A DNA stretch of 64,000 nucleotides from Burkholderiales bacterium C2. Its GTDB lineage: Bacteria > Pseudomonadota > Gammaproteobacteria > Burkholderiales > Burkholderiaceae_C. The position numbers and the translations under genes are program-made. The notes beneath the pieces were generated by a model. That model made no database searches. It was given only the letters and a program-made list of their open reading frames with translations, and was not told the origin of the DNA. The DNA lies in NCBI GenBank assembly GCA_005503085.1, contig SCOI01000022.1:42278-106277 (forward strand), written 5' to 3'. Numbering within the stretch: position 1 is the first letter of the stretch; every line of letters begins with the position of its first letter. Positions 25,268 through 38,838 of this stretch are shown one piece after another.

Positions 25268-26929
25268 TCAGTTCAGGCGCTGGACCCGGTCCAGCGCGCT
25301 GGGCGTGATATTGGGCTGGGTGCTCAGATAGCGCTCCAGCGCGTCCACATCCATCACGCCGGTGCGGGCGTTCTTGCCCTCGGTCAGCACGCGAAAGCCA
25401 TCGCCGCCGCTGGCAATGAAGCTGTTGACGGTGACGCGGTAGCCGGTCTGCGGGTCCAGGGTCTGGCCATTGAGCTTGATGCTCTCGGCCGGCACGCGCG
25501 AGCCCAGCGGCTTCTTCGCATCCCAGCTGTAGCTGAAGCCCTTGGAGACCTGCAGGAAGGCGCCGCGCACATCCTCGCTGCGCCATTGCTGCTCCAGCAG
25601 GCGGTGGATCTGCGCGCCGGTCAGCGTCAGCGTGACCAGATTGTTGTAGAAGGGCTGGACCGCAAAGGCGTCGGCATAAGTGACCTCGCCGCTGGCGCTC
25701 TTGTTGAGCGCGGCACGCACGCCGCCGGCGTTCATCAGCGCGATCACCGCGCCGCCCTCGCTGGCGCCGGACGTCGCGGCCAGCTGGGCGTCGGCGATCA
25801 ACTGGCCCATCGGCATCGCACCGGCCGGGCTGGCCTCGCGCGAGATGCTGTCGCTGATGCGGCCGACGACGCGCTTGGCCAGCGGCTCGGCCAGCTTCTC
25901 GTAGGCGGCGATCAGCTGGGTCTGGGCCGGGTCCTTGGCATAACGCTCGGTGCGCACGATCACATTGTTGGCGCTGGCGCTGATGACGTCGCGGCTCTTC
26001 GGGTCGAGCTGCAGATCGATCTCGGTGACGATGGTGCCGTACTTGTCACCGCTGGTCACCAGGCGGCCATCGATATTGCACTGGTAGGCGCGGTGGGTAT
26101 GGCCGCTGACGACCAGGTCGACCGCCTTGTCCAGCTTCTTGACGATGTCGACGATGGGGCCGGAGATGCCGGGGCATTCGTTGTAGTCACCGGTCGGGAA
26201 GCCGCCCTCATGGATCAGCAGGGCGATCGCCTCGATGCCCTGGGCGCGCAGCTCGGGCACCAGCTTGTTGACGGTCTCGGCCTCGTCATCGAAGCGCAGC
26301 CCGGCCACGCCGCTGGGCGTGACGATCTCGGGTGTGCCCTTCAGGGTCAGGCCGATGAAGGCCATAGGCACGCCGTTGAAGCGCTTGATGTGATAGGCCG
26401 GCAGCACGGTCTTGCCGGTCCTGGTATCCCAGGTGCTGGCGGCCAGATACTGGAACTTGGCGCCCTTGAACTGGGTCGGGCCCTTGCAGCCATGCTCGGG
26501 GTGGCAGCCGCCATACTGCTTGCGCAGCAGCTCGGCGATGCCGCCATCGAACTCATGATTGCCGACGGCCGCGACTTCCAGCCCCATCAAGCTCAGCGAT
26601 TCGATCGTCGGTTCGTCATAGAACAGCGCCGACAACAGCGGGCTGCCGCCGATCAGGTCGCCGGCGGCGACGAAGATGTGGTTGGGATTCTGCTGGATCA
26701 TCTGCCGGGTGGCGGTGGCCAGATGCTCGGCGCCGCCAGCCGGCACGGTGATGGTCTTGCTCGGATCGGCCGGATCCTTGATGCGGATGCCGCTGCTCGG
26801 CTTCAGATTGCCGTGGAAGTCATTGATCGCCAGCACCTTGACGGCCACCGGGCCCACCGGGCTCAGCATCGCGCAGCCCGACAGAAGCAGGGCCGAGGCC
26901 AGCAGGATGAGGGCGGAACTCTTCATCAT
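25268..26929 (-). CDS. surface lipoprotein 5'-nucleotidase / metallophosphatase
   Basis: A 553-residue two-domain enzyme. A lipoprotein signal peptide with lipobox LSGC (Cys19) is followed by a calcineurin-like metallophosphatase domain (NDFHGN, GDLIGG, GNHEFD, later SGHTHR), and a 5'-nucleotidase C-terminal domain with NAGGVRA and IASGGDGF. It dephosphorylates nucleotides outside the inner membrane. GGAG lies 7 bases before the first of two adjacent ATGs. With a NadR-like kinase and PnuC directly upstream on the same strand it could act like NadN, producing nicotinamide riboside from NMN or NAD (inference). Confidence 0.85.
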   Translation of the reverse strand: MMKSSALILLASALLLSGCAMLSPVGPVAVKVLAINDFHGNLKPSSGIRIKDPADPSKTITVPAGGAEHLATATRQMIQQNPNHIFVAAGDLIGGSPLLSALFYDEPTIESLSLMGLEVAAVGNHEFDGGIAELLRKQYGGCHPEHGCKGPTQFKGAKFQYLAASTWDTRTGKTVLPAYHIKRFNGVPMAFIGLTLKGTPEIVTPSGVAGLRFDDEAETVNKLVPELRAQGIEAIALLIHEGGFPTGDYNECPGISGPIVDIVKKLDKAVDLVVSGHTHRAYQCNIDGRLVTSGDKYGTIVTEIDLQLDPKSRDVISASANNVIVRTERYAKDPAQTQLIAAYEKLAEPLAKRVVGRISDSISREASPAGAMPMGQLIADAQLAATSGASEGGAVIALMNAGGVRAALNKSASGEVTYADAFAVQPFYNNLVTLTLTGAQIHRLLEQQWRSEDVRGAFLQVSKGFSYSWDAKKPLGSRVPAESIKLNGQTLDPQTGYRVTVNSFIASGGDGFRVLTEGKNARTGVMDVDALERYLSTQPNITPSALDRVQRLN

Positions 26930-26942
26930 CGGAACACTCCAG

Positions 26943-26954
26943 GCAAACGTTTGC
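26943..26954. promoter_or_regulatory. PurR/LacI-type operator palindrome upstream of the nucleotidase
   Basis: GCAAACGTTTGC is a perfect 12-bp palindrome, identical to the core of the PurR box of gamma-proteobacteria. It ends 13 bases before the nucleotidase start codon, between that gene and the NadR-like kinase. It suggests separate control by a LacI/PurR-family protein. The actual regulator is unknown. Confidence 0.5.
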
Positions 26955-26992
26955 AAGCAAGTGCCAAGTGTCGATGGCCGAGCTCGGCAACG

Positions 26993-27697
26993 TCAAGTGT
27001 CGAAACCCGGAGAACCGGCCGATTCCCGTCCTCGCGTGCGCTGCAGGCTGGCGTGCTCGCACTCCGGCACATCGCAGTCGCGGCAGATCCAGGCCTGCGA
27101 GGGCAGGGCGTCCTGGCGTGCCTGCAAGCGGGTGAACAGGCCCTGGCCGGCCTTGAGCCGCGGGCTCAGCAACGGAGTTACGGCCGTCAGCGCGGACTCC
27201 AGCCGATCCTGGCCCTGGCCGGCAATGACGGCCCAGCTCAGCTGGGACCGGATCAGCGCCTGCCGCAGCGCCGCGTCGACCGGGGCCTGCACATGGGCAC
27301 CGTCGCGCTGCAGGCCGTCGGCCACCCAAGGCAGGTCCAGCGCGGTCAGCAGGGTCAGCGCACAGCGGCGCTGCGCTTCCAGGGCACCGGGCAGCAGGCT
27401 GGCGTCGTCGAACAGCAGCCGGCTGTAGACGGCCGTCATCAGCGGCGTGGTGTCGGCGATCACGACATCGTGGGTGATGCGGGCCGCATCGATCAGCTCG
27501 AGTTGGACGCGGGCAATCGCCGCCTGCTCGTCGGCGCGCGGCGTGCGCCCGGCGCGCTCGCACCAGTCGCGCAGATATTCGGGGACGAAAGTGCAGCGCA
27601 GGCCGGTGTCGGCCGCCAGCCGCAGGGCCAGGTCTTGCGCCAGGCGGCTCTTGCCGGTGCTCTCGGCGCCGACGATGGCAATGCACAGGCCTGCCAT
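26993..27697 (-). CDS. NadR-like ribosylnicotinamide kinase domain ATPase
   Basis: A 234-residue P-loop protein: Walker A GAESTGKS (10-17), FVPEYLRDW and VVIADTTPL as in NadR-type kinase domains. These phosphorylate nicotinamide riboside to NMN. It lacks the NadR helix-turn-helix and adenylyltransferase parts. The last 35 residues hold a Cys/His cluster (CRDCDVPECEH) that may bind a metal. The ATG at 27697 is 7 bases after the PnuC stop, though the frame extends upstream over pnuC. Pairing with pnuC supports the kinase role. Confidence 0.75.
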   Translation of the reverse strand: MAGLCIAIVGAESTGKSRLAQDLALRLAADTGLRCTFVPEYLRDWCERAGRTPRADEQAAIARVQLELIDAARITHDVVIADTTPLMTAVYSRLLFDDASLLPGALEAQRRCALTLLTALDLPWVADGLQRDGAHVQAPVDAALRQALIRSQLSWAVIAGQGQDRLESALTAVTPLLSPRLKAGQGLFTRLQARQDALPSQAWICRDCDVPECEHASLQRTRGRESAGSPGFDT

Positions 27698-27704
27698 CAG
27701 GTGA

Positions 27705-28346
27705 CTAGGCCGTGACGGCAGGCCGCAGCTGGCGCTGCCAGGCACGCCAGCCGGCCACCGACATCGGGATGAAGACCGCATACAGCAGCACGGTCAGCCA
27801 GTAACCCTTGTAGGCGAACAGGCTGACGCTGACCACATTGACCAGCACCCAGACGCTCCAGTTCTCCTGGTATTTGCGGCCCAGCAGATACTGGCCCAAG
27901 AGGCTGGCCACGGTCGGGAAGGCATCCCAATAGGGCGCGGGGGAGTCGGTCTGGCGTTGCAGGAACAGGCCCAGCAGCGGCCATGCCAGCAGCACGGCCA
28001 GCACCGCCAGCCAGCGCCCGCGCGGGCTCAGCAGGCGCACCCGCAAGGCCTGACCCCGCTCGTCCTTGCCGCGCAGCCATTGCCACCAGCCCCAGATCGC
28101 CAGGCTGGCAAAGACCAGCTGCAAGCTCGCCTCGCCATACAGCTTGCCGCTCCAGAACAGCAGGAAGTAGAGCAGGGAGCTCAAGAGAGCCAGCGGCCAG
28201 GCCAGCACATGGACGCGCATATTGCACACCACCATCCAGACCGCCAGCACAAAGGCCAGGATCTCGGTCCAGGTGATCGGGCTGCCGAAGGCCTCGAAGG
28301 CCGGCGCGAGCAAGGGTTGCAGCGGCTGCAGCAGCGCGTCGATCAT
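27705..28346 (-). CDS. pnuC: nicotinamide riboside transporter PnuC
   Basis: A 213-residue membrane protein with about seven helices. PnuC motifs are visible: WTEILAFVLAVWMV, SLQLVFASLAIWGWWQW and WSVWVLVNVVSVSLFAYKG. It moves nicotinamide riboside by facilitated diffusion; intracellular phosphorylation by the adjacent NadR-like kinase traps it. It is 12 bases downstream of ftsB and may be cotranscribed with eno-ftsB or have its own promoter. Confidence 0.88.
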   Translation of the reverse strand: MIDALLQPLQPLLAPAFEAFGSPITWTEILAFVLAVWMVVCNMRVHVLAWPLALLSSLLYFLLFWSGKLYGEASLQLVFASLAIWGWWQWLRGKDERGQALRVRLLSPRGRWLAVLAVLLAWPLLGLFLQRQTDSPAPYWDAFPTVASLLGQYLLGRKYQENWSVWVLVNVVSVSLFAYKGYWLTVLLYAVFIPMSVAGWRAWQRQLRPAVTA

Positions 28347-28358
28347 GACGGGGCCATC

Positions 28359-28628
28359 TCAGCGGCGCAGCTGGACGAAGATCTCGTCGGGCTTGATCAT
28401 GCCCAGCTCGAAGCGGGCCTTTTCCTCGACCATCTCCAGGCCCTCGCGCAGATCGCGCAGCTCGGCGTCGAGCTGCGCATTGCGGGCGCGGGCCTTGTCA
28501 TTGGCCAGCTGCTGCTCAGCCAGCTCGGCGCGCAGCTGCACGACACGCGGCATGCCACCCTTGCCGAACCAGAGCTGGGCCTGGATGGCCAGCAGAAAGC
28601 CGGCCAGGATGATGCTGAGAATTTTCAC
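28359..28628 (-). CDS. ftsB: cell division protein FtsB
   Basis: An 89-residue protein with one N-terminal membrane helix (ILSIILAGFLLAIQAQLWFG) and a heptad-repeat coiled coil (about 28-65), the DivIC/FtsB layout. The short C-terminal region (KARFELGMIKPDEIFVQL) is the conserved part. It works with FtsL and FtsQ at the division septum. It follows eno after 25 bases, the order usual in proteobacteria. Confidence 0.9.
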   Translation of the reverse strand: MKILSIILAGFLLAIQAQLWFGKGGMPRVVQLRAELAEQQLANDKARARNAQLDAELRDLREGLEMVEEKARFELGMIKPDEIFVQLRR

Positions 28629-28653
28629 GCCCGCAGTCTAGCTGCTTGCGCGA

Positions 28654-29961
<1,308 letters not shown>

Positions 29962-30040
29962 TCAAAAAATCTTGGGGCGGCGCGATGGTGCCGGATTTTC
30001 GTTACCAGCGCACAACAAGATGCCGCCTGTGTGTGGGGGC

Positions 30041-30331
30041 TCAAACGCCTTCGATCAGGACCATGCGCATCACGGCCGCGCCCTGGCGCGCCGCGCGGGC
30101 CTGTCCATACTCGGGCGAGTCATTGAAGGCACGGGCGGCCTCCACCGACGCGAACTTCAGCAGCACGACACGGTCGGGCGTCCAGTCGCCCTCCAGCACC
30201 TCGACTCGGCCGCCGCGCACGCAGACTTCTGCGCCATGGGCTTGCATCGCGGCCGAGGAGAACTTTTTGTACTCCTCGTACTGCGTGGGGTTGGTGACCT
30301 GGACGTTGGCGAGGATGTAGGCGCTGGGCAT
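30041..30331 (-). CDS. DUF1330 domain protein
   Basis: A 96-residue protein covering one DUF1330 ferredoxin-like dimeric barrel domain (MPSAYILANVQVTNPTQY, VVLLKFASVEAARAF, RMVLIEGV). No enzyme role is established for the family. The start at 30331 lies 4 bases after the kdsA stop. This gene is regularly found between kdsA and eno in Burkholderiales, so co-transcription is likely. Confidence 0.85.
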   Translation of the reverse strand: MPSAYILANVQVTNPTQYEEYKKFSSAAMQAHGAEVCVRGGRVEVLEGDWTPDRVVLLKFASVEAARAFNDSPEYGQARAARQGAAVMRMVLIEGV

Positions 30332-30335
30332 GGGT

Positions 30336-31193
30336 TCAGCAGGAGAAGTCATTTTCAAGAAGGGGCTGGGTCTTGACGATGCGGTCCAGCGCAACGAGCT
30401 GCTCCAGCAGCGTGCGCATATGCTGCAGCGGCACGGCGTTGGGCCCATCGGACCAGGCCTCTGCCGGGCGCGGATGGGTTTCCATGAAGAGACCGGCCAC
30501 GCCGGCGCCCACGCCGGCGCGTGCCAGCACGGGCACCATCTCGCGGGCGCCGCCGCTGCTGGTGCCCTGACCACCGGGCTTCTGTACCGAGTGGGTCACG
30601 TCGAACACCACCGGCGCGCCGGATTTGCGCATCTCGGCCAGGCTGCTCATATCGGCCACGAGGTTGTTGTAGCCGAAGCTCACGCCGCGCTCGCAGGCCA
30701 GGAAGCGGTCCTCCGACAGGCCGGCTTCGCGGGCCGCGTCGCGCGCCTTGTCGATGACGTTCTTCATGTCCCAGGGCGCGAGGAACTGGCCCTTCTTGAT
30801 GTTCACCGGCTTGCCCGACTTGGCCACCGCGCGGATGAAATCGGTCTGGCGGCACAGGAAGGCCGGGGTCTGCAGCACGTCGACCACGGCGGCCACATCG
30901 GCCACCTGGGCTTCGTCATGCACATCGGTCAGGATGGGCAGGCCCAGCTGGCGACGCACCTCGTCCAGGATCTTCAGGCCGGCGTCCATGCCGACGCCGC
31001 GCTTGGTGTTGCCCGACGAGCGGTTGGCCTTGTCGAAGGATCCCTTGTAGATCAGCGGGATGCCCAGGGCCAAGCAGGCCTCCTTGAGCCGGCCTGCCAC
31101 TTCCATGCTCATCTCCAGGCCCTCGATCGAGCAGGTGCCAGCGATCAGGAAGAAGGGGCGGTCGATGCCGACCTCAAAATCGCACAGCTTCAT
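30336..31193 (-). CDS. kdsA: 3-deoxy-8-phosphooctulonate synthase
   Basis: A 285-residue class I aldolase-type barrel. Motifs [44 protein letters not shown] and [13 protein letters not shown] are diagnostic. It joins PEP and arabinose 5-phosphate to give KDO 8-phosphate for lipopolysaccharide. The ATG at 31193 gives the standard N-terminus; upstream in-frame sequence overlaps pyrG. It follows pyrG by 13 bases. Confidence 0.94.
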   Translation of the reverse strand: MKLCDFEVGIDRPFFLIAGTCSIEGLEMSMEVAGRLKEACLALGIPLIYKGSFDKANRSSGNTKRGVGMDAGLKILDEVRRQLGLPILTDVHDEAQVADVAAVVDVLQTPAFLCRQTDFIRAVAKSGKPVNIKKGQFLAPWDMKNVIDKARDAAREAGLSEDRFLACERGVSFGYNNLVADMSSLAEMRKSGAPVVFDVTHSVQKPGGQGTSSGGAREMVPVLARAGVGAGVAGLFMETHPRPAEAWSDGPNAVPLQHMRTLLEQLVALDRIVKTQPLLENDFSC

Positions 31194-31206
31194 GGCAGGA
31201 ACTCCT

Positions 31207-33731
<2,525 letters not shown>

Positions 33732-33783
33732 ATGCAGCGAGTCTTTCGCCAGAAAACCAGGGTTTTGGGCGCGGCGGCGAGGG

Positions 33784-36363
33784 TCATGTCTTGCTGAGTT
33801 TCTTCAATCGGTACAACGCGTCGAGCGCCTCGCGCGGGCTCAGCGCGTCGGGATCCAGATCTTGCAACGCCAGCAGGGCCGGGCTGGTCGCCTCGGTGAC
33901 AGCGGCCACCGGCTCGGGCGGTGTGGCGAACAGATCGATCTGCGCCTCGGCCTCGCTGGCCTTGGCCTCCAGCGCCTCCAGCGTGGCGCGGGCCTGGCGC
34001 ACCAGGCTGGCGGGCATACCGGCCAGCCGCGCCACCTGCACGCCATAGCTGCGGCTGGCCGGGCCGGCTTGCAGCTCGTGCAGGAAGACGATGTCGTCGC
34101 CGCTCTCGACCGCGCCGACATGGCTGTTGAGCGCGCCGGCATGCTTGGCCGGGAACTCGGTCAGCTCGAAGTAGTGGGTCGCGAACAGCGTGAACGCGCG
34201 GCTCTTGTCATGCAGATGGCTGGCGATGGCACCGGCCAGCGCCAGGCCGTCGAAGGTCGAGGTGCCGCGCCCGATCTCGTCCATCAGCACCAGCGACTGC
34301 TCGCTCGCGCTGTGCAGGATGGCGGCCGCCTCGGTCATTTCCAGCATGAAGGTCGATTGCGCATTGGCCAGGTCGTCGGCCGCGCCGATGCGGGTGTGGA
34401 TCGCGTCCATCGGACCGAGCCGGCACGTGGTGGCCGGCACATAGGAGCCGATCGCAGCCAGCAGGCTGATCAGGGCCACCTGGCGCATAAAGGTGCTCTT
34501 GCCGCCCATATTCGGGCCGGTGATGATCAGCATGCGGGTGCGGGCATCGAGTCGGCAGTCATTGGCCATGAACTCGCCGGCGCCGGTCTCGCGCAGCCGC
34601 ATCTCGACCACCGGATGCCGGCCGGCGCCGATCTCGATGCAGGGCTGGCTGACGAACTCGGGCCGGCACCAGCGCAGGCTGGCGGCCCGCTCGGCCAGCG
34701 CCGCCAGCGCATCCAGGCTGGCCAACGCGCGGCCCAGCGCGGTCAGCGGCTGCAGCTCCTCGACCAGATGGTCGATCACCGCTTCGTAAAGCAGCTTCTC
34801 GCGCGCCAGCGAGCGCTCCTGCGCCGACAGCGCCTTGTCCTCGAAGGCCTTCAGCTCGGGCGTGATGTAGCGCTCGGCATTCTTCAGGGTCTGGCGGCGC
34901 TGGTAGTCCATCGGCACCTTGTCGACCTGGCCCTGGGTGACCTCGATATAGAAGCCATGCACCTTGTTGAACTGCACGCGCAGATTGGCGATGCCGGTGC
35001 GGGCGCGCTCGCGCGCCTCCAGGTCCAGCAGGAAGGCATCGCAGTTCTGGCTGATGCCGCGCAGCTCGTCGAGTTCGGCGTCGAAACCGGCGGCGATCAC
35101 GCCGCCGTCGCGCAGGAGCACGGCCGGCTCCTCGGCGATGGCGCGGCTCAGCAGCTCCTCGATATGCGGCGAGGCGGCCAGGCCCTCGGCCAGTTGGGCG
35201 ATCAGCGGCGCGCCGCTGGGCAGGGTCTGGGCCAGCTCGGGCAGGATCTGCAGCGTCGCGCGCAGGCCGGTCAGCTCGCGCGGACGCACCTGGCGCAGCG
35301 CGACGCGGGCGGCGATGCGCTCGACATCGGAGACATGGCGCAGCGCCTCCCGCAGCGGTTCTGGGCTGGCCGCCAGCAGGCTGGCAATCGCCTGGTGCCG
35401 GGCCAGCGCCTCGCCGCGCTCGCGCCGCGGGTGCAAGAGCCAGTGGCGCAGCGCGCGGCTGCCCATGCCGGTGCGGCAGCTGTCGAGCACCGACAGCAGG
35501 GTCGGCGAACTCTCGCCGCGCAGGGTCTGGGTCAGTTCCAGATTGCGCTGGGTGGCCGGCGGCAGGTCCAGCAGATCACTGCTGCGCTGCACCTGCAGGC
35601 TTTTGACATGGGCCAGTGCCCGGCCCTGGGTGTGTTCGGCATAGCTCAGCAGCGCGGCGGCAGCGGCCTGGGCGGTGCTCAGGCCTTGCGCGTTGAAGCC
35701 AGCCAGGCTGGCCACACCCAGCTGCTCGCAGAGCTTGCGCGCGCCCAGCGTGGTGTCGAACTGCCAGCTGGGCCGGTTGGTGATCGGCAGCCGCGCGGCC
35801 AGCACGCCGGCGGGCTGGCGCTCGCGGTCCACCAGCACCTCGGCCGGGCTCATGCGGGCCAGCCAGGACGGCAGCTCGCGCTCGCTGCATTCGGCCAGGC
35901 CCAGCTCTCCCTTGGTCAGCGACAGCCAGGCCAGGCCCAAGGTCTTGCCCTGGGCGGCGACGGCCAGCAGGACCGAGTCCTGCTTGTCGGCCAGCAGCTC
36001 GGTGTCGGTGACGGTGCCGGGCGTGACGACGCGCACCACCTTGCGCTCGACCGGCCCCTTGGACGTTGCCACATCGCCGACCTGCTCGGCGATCGCGACC
36101 GCCTCGCCCAGCTTGATCAGCTTGGCCAGATAGCTCTCCAACGCGTTCACCGGCACCCCGGCCATCACGACCGGCTGGCCGGCGCTCTGACCGCGCGTGG
36201 TCAGCGTGATGTCCAGCAGCGCATTGGCCTTGCGGGCATCGTCGAAAAAGACCTCGTAGAAGTCGCCCATGCGGAAGAACACCAGCACATCGGGGTGCTC
36301 GGCCTTGATGCGCAGGTATTGCGCCATCACGGGGGTGTGGGCGCTGAAGTCTTGGGTGGTCAT
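33784..36363 (-). CDS. mutS: DNA mismatch repair protein MutS
   Basis: An 859-residue MutS of normal length. The mismatch-reading motif is in [13 protein letters not shown] near residue 40; the ATPase has Walker [11 protein letters not shown], Walker [17 protein letters not shown] and the HYFELTE segment. The start at 36363 gives the family N-terminus; the longer open frame upstream runs through a terminator hairpin. It recognises mispairs and starts repair with MutL. Nothing unusual. Confidence 0.95.
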   Translation of the reverse strand: MTTQDFSAHTPVMAQYLRIKAEHPDVLVFFRMGDFYEVFFDDARKANALLDITLTTRGQSAGQPVVMAGVPVNALESYLAKLIKLGEAVAIAEQVGDVATSKGPVERKVVRVVTPGTVTDTELLADKQDSVLLAVAAQGKTLGLAWLSLTKGELGLAECSERELPSWLARMSPAEVLVDRERQPAGVLAARLPITNRPSWQFDTTLGARKLCEQLGVASLAGFNAQGLSTAQAAAAALLSYAEHTQGRALAHVKSLQVQRSSDLLDLPPATQRNLELTQTLRGESSPTLLSVLDSCRTGMGSRALRHWLLHPRRERGEALARHQAIASLLAASPEPLREALRHVSDVERIAARVALRQVRPRELTGLRATLQILPELAQTLPSGAPLIAQLAEGLAASPHIEELLSRAIAEEPAVLLRDGGVIAAGFDAELDELRGISQNCDAFLLDLEARERARTGIANLRVQFNKVHGFYIEVTQGQVDKVPMDYQRRQTLKNAERYITPELKAFEDKALSAQERSLAREKLLYEAVIDHLVEELQPLTALGRALASLDALAALAERAASLRWCRPEFVSQPCIEIGAGRHPVVEMRLRETGAGEFMANDCRLDARTRMLIITGPNMGGKSTFMRQVALISLLAAIGSYVPATTCRLGPMDAIHTRIGAADDLANAQSTFMLEMTEAAAILHSASEQSLVLMDEIGRGTSTFDGLALAGAIASHLHDKSRAFTLFATHYFELTEFPAKHAGALNSHVGAVESGDDIVFLHELQAGPASRSYGVQVARLAGMPASLVRQARATLEALEAKASEAEAQIDLFATPPEPVAAVTEATSPALLALQDLDPDALSPREALDALYRLKKLSKT

Positions 36364-36382
36364 TGCGGCAAGCGGAAAGGCA

Positions 36383-36402
36383 AAGCCCTCGGTCGAGGGC
36401 TT
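36383..36402. terminator. hairpin between the LysR gene and mutS
   Basis: AAGCCCTCG (36383-36391) and CGAGGGCTT (36394-36402) form a perfect 9-bp stem with a 2-base centre. On the minus strand it is followed by TGCCTTTCC. It probably marks the end of the LysR transcript upstream of mutS. The tight loop and short T content make this a moderate call. Confidence 0.5.
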
Positions 36403-36439
36403 GGGGCCAGAGTGTAGGACAAGGCTTGTGGCGCGCCGC

Positions 36440-37333
36440 TCAGCCGGCCGGGCATTCGCCCAGCATGAAATCGGCCAGCGCGCGAAAGCGCGGCTGCTCG
36501 GCCAGGGCCGGTGCGGCCAGCAGCCAGTAGGCGCCGTCGGCCTCGATGCTGAGCGCAAAAGGCCGCAGCAGCCGGCCCGCGCGCAGCTCATCCTCGATCA
36601 GGGCCAGCCGGCCCAGCGCCAGGCCGCGGCCGGCCATCGCGGCCAGCAGCAGGGCATTGCTGTCGTCGATCAACTGGCCCTGGCGTTGTTGCCCGCCCTC
36701 GGCCACGCCAGCGGCGCGCAGCCAGCGCGCCCAGTCCTCGAAGCTGTCCTCGTGCAGCAGCGGGTAGTCGCGCAGCGCCTCGGGGCTCTCCAGCGGCTGC
36801 TCGGGCCGGGGCAGGGTGGGGGCGCAGACCGGGCTCAGCGCGGTGCCGAACAGGCGCTGGGCCCACAGGCGCGGCGGCGGCTCGCGCAGCCAGGCCACCG
36901 CCGCCTCGGCCGTGCCGCGAGCGAGCGCATCGGGTTGGGTGCTGTGGTGCAGGTGCAGCTCGATCTCGGGGTGGGCATCCCAGAAGCGCGGCAGCCGCGG
37001 CATCAGCCAGCGGCCGGAGAAGCTGGGCGTGACGGCCAGCTGCAGGCTTTGGGTCTGCCGGCTGCCCTGCTTGAGCTGGCCTAGCAGCTCGTCGATGCGG
37101 TCAAAGCTGCTCGACAGCACGCCCACCAGGCGCTCGCCGGCGGCGGTCAGCCGCACCTGGCGCGGCCGGCGCTCGAACAGCGGCTGGCCCAGCGCCAGCT
37201 CCAGCGCGCGCACCTGGTGGCTGACCGCCGCCTGGGTCACATGCAGCTCGGCCGCGGCCTGGGTGAAGGACAGCTGGCGCGCCGCCGCCTCGAAGCAGCG
37301 CAGCGCGTTCAGATGGTGCAGATGGCGTCGCAT
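36440..37333 (-). CDS. LysR-family regulator, GcvA-like
   Basis: A 297-residue LysR-type regulator. N-terminal winged helix-turn-helix ([20 protein letters not shown] then [10 protein letters not shown]) is followed by a periplasmic-binding-like effector domain from about residue 90. The [13 protein letters not shown] start is typical of the GcvA subgroup, which controls glycine cleavage genes in enterobacteria. It is divergent from gcvPA with 104 bases between starts, so regulation of the split glycine decarboxylase operon is the natural inference. Confidence 0.87.
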   Translation of the reverse strand: MRRHLHHLNALRCFEAAARQLSFTQAAAELHVTQAAVSHQVRALELALGQPLFERRPRQVRLTAAGERLVGVLSSSFDRIDELLGQLKQGSRQTQSLQLAVTPSFSGRWLMPRLPRFWDAHPEIELHLHHSTQPDALARGTAEAAVAWLREPPPRLWAQRLFGTALSPVCAPTLPRPEQPLESPEALRDYPLLHEDSFEDWARWLRAAGVAEGGQQRQGQLIDDSNALLLAAMAGRGLALGRLALIEDELRAGRLLRPFALSIEADGAYWLLAAPALAEQPRFRALADFMLGECPAG

Positions 37334-37408
37334 GGATTAGCTGTGTTTATGTATGGCGCAAATATATGTCGTTTGTACGATTCCTCTTCTGCCTGTGCAA
37401 TAGCTCTA

Positions 37409-37422
37409 TCGAAACGTTTCAA
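37409..37422. promoter_or_regulatory. LacI-type operator box upstream of gcvPA
   Basis: TCGAAACGTTTCAA contains the 10-bp perfect palindrome GAAACGTTTC, 15 bases before the gcvPA start. It differs by one base from the box before the sugar operon (42462) and by one from the box in the TonB receptor gene (56629). The central CG and dyad are characteristic of LacI-family operators. Confidence 0.55.
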
Positions 37423-37437
37423 GCCACGCACAGTGTC

Positions 37438-38838
37438 ATGAACAAATCTCAGGTTTACCCCTATATCCCGAACTCGGTGCCCGAGGTCAAGGCGGCGATG
37501 CTGGCGGCCACCGGCGCGGCCTCGGTCGAGGATTTCTATGCCGACATCCCGCCCGCGCTGCGCCTGGCGCGGCCGCTGAACCTGCCGGCGCCGCTGCTGT
37601 CGGAGGCGCGGCTCAAGCGTCATGTGCAGGGTCTGCTGGCCCAGAACAGGCATTGCGGCGAGGTGCTGAGCTTTCTGGGCGGCGGCTGCTACCAGCACCA
37701 TGTGCCGGCGATCTGCGACGAGATCAATGGCCGCAGCGAGTTCCTGACCGCCTATGCCGGCGAGCCTTATGACGACCATGGCCGCTTCCAGGCGTTGTGG
37801 GAATACGTCTCGATGATGGGCGAGCTGCTGAATATGGATGTGGTCAGCGTGCCCACCTATGACGGGCTGCAGGCCGCCGCCACCGCCTGCTGCATGGCCG
37901 TGCGCTACCAGGGCGGCGGCCGCCATCAGGTGTTGGTGGCCGCCAATGTGAACCCCGACAAGCGCTCGCATATGCAGACCTACGGGCGCAGCGAGATCGA
38001 GTTCATCGAGGTGGCCTTCGACACTGCCACCGGCCTGGTGGACCGCGCCGATCTGCAGGCCAAGCTGGGCCCGCAGGTGGCGGCCTTCTATGTGGATGTG
38101 CCGAACTATTTCGGCGGCATCGACGAGGGCGCGGCGCTGGCCGCTCTGGTGACAGCGGCCGGCGCGCTGCTGATCGTCGGCGTGGACCCCGGCTCGCTGG
38201 GCCTGCTGACCCCGCCGGGCGACTATGGTGCCGCCATCGTCTGCGGTGACATCCAGCCGCTGGGCATGCATATGAGCTATGGCGGCGGTCATGGCGGCTT
38301 CATCGCCAGCCGCGATGACGAGGCGCTGGTGCTGCAATACCCCTCGCGCCTGTTCGGCATCGCGCCGACCTCGGTGCCGGGCCAGTACGGCTTCGGCGAT
38401 GTGGCCTACCACCGCACCTCCTTCGACAAGCGCGAGCAGGGCAATGAGTTCGTCGGCACCGCCGCCGCGCTGTGGGGTATCACGGCCGGCGTCTACCTGG
38501 CTAGCCTGGGCCCGCAAGGCATGGTGGAGCTGGGCGAGGGCATTGCGCGCCGCGTTGCCTATGCCCGCCAGCGCCTGGCCGAGCTGCCGGGCCTGCGCCT
38601 GGCCCATCCGGACACGGCCCACTTCAAGGAGTTTGTGCTGGACTTCGGCGCCAGCGGCTTCACGGTGGCCCAGATCAACACGGCGCTGCGCGAGCGGCAC
38701 GGCATCTTCGGCGGCCACGATCTGTCGGCCGCCTTCCCCGCCCTGGGCCAGAGTGCCCTCTATGCCTTCACCGAGCTGCACAGCCAGGCCGATATCGACC
38801 GCCTGGTGGCGGCCCTGCGCGAGCTGCTGAGCCAATGA
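37438..38838 (+). CDS. gcvPA: glycine dehydrogenase (decarboxylating) subunit 1
   Basis: A 466-residue N-terminal half of a split glycine cleavage P-protein (YIPNSVPEVKAAML, FLGGGCYQHHVPA, EYVSMMGELLNMDV). With subunit 2 it decarboxylates glycine on PLP and passes the methylamine to lipoylated H-protein. No gcvT or gcvH is nearby. Split P-proteins are typical of Firmicutes, Thermus and archaea; most betaproteobacteria have a single fused gcvP. The start at 37438 fits the family; the open frame begins at 37366 without support. Its stop overlaps the gcvPB start (ATGA). Confidence 0.9.
   Translation: MNKSQVYPYIPNSVPEVKAAMLAATGAASVEDFYADIPPALRLARPLNLPAPLLSEARLKRHVQGLLAQNRHCGEVLSFLGGGCYQHHVPAICDEINGRSEFLTAYAGEPYDDHGRFQALWEYVSMMGELLNMDVVSVPTYDGLQAAATACCMAVRYQGGGRHQVLVAANVNPDKRSHMQTYGRSEIEFIEVAFDTATGLVDRADLQAKLGPQVAAFYVDVPNYFGGIDEGAALAALVTAAGALLIVGVDPGSLGLLTPPGDYGAAIVCGDIQPLGMHMSYGGGHGGFIASRDDEALVLQYPSRLFGIAPTSVPGQYGFGDVAYHRTSFDKREQGNEFVGTAAALWGITAGVYLASLGPQGMVELGEGIARRVAYARQRLAELPGLRLAHPDTAHFKEFVLDFGASGFTVAQINTALRERHGIFGGHDLSAAFPALGQSALYAFTELHSQADIDRLVAALRELLSQ

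Noticed and set aside
37334..37437. Glycine riboswitch before gcvPA
   Set aside because: The 104-base leader is too short for a tandem aptamer, and the conserved GGAGA / GCCGAAGG segments are absent.
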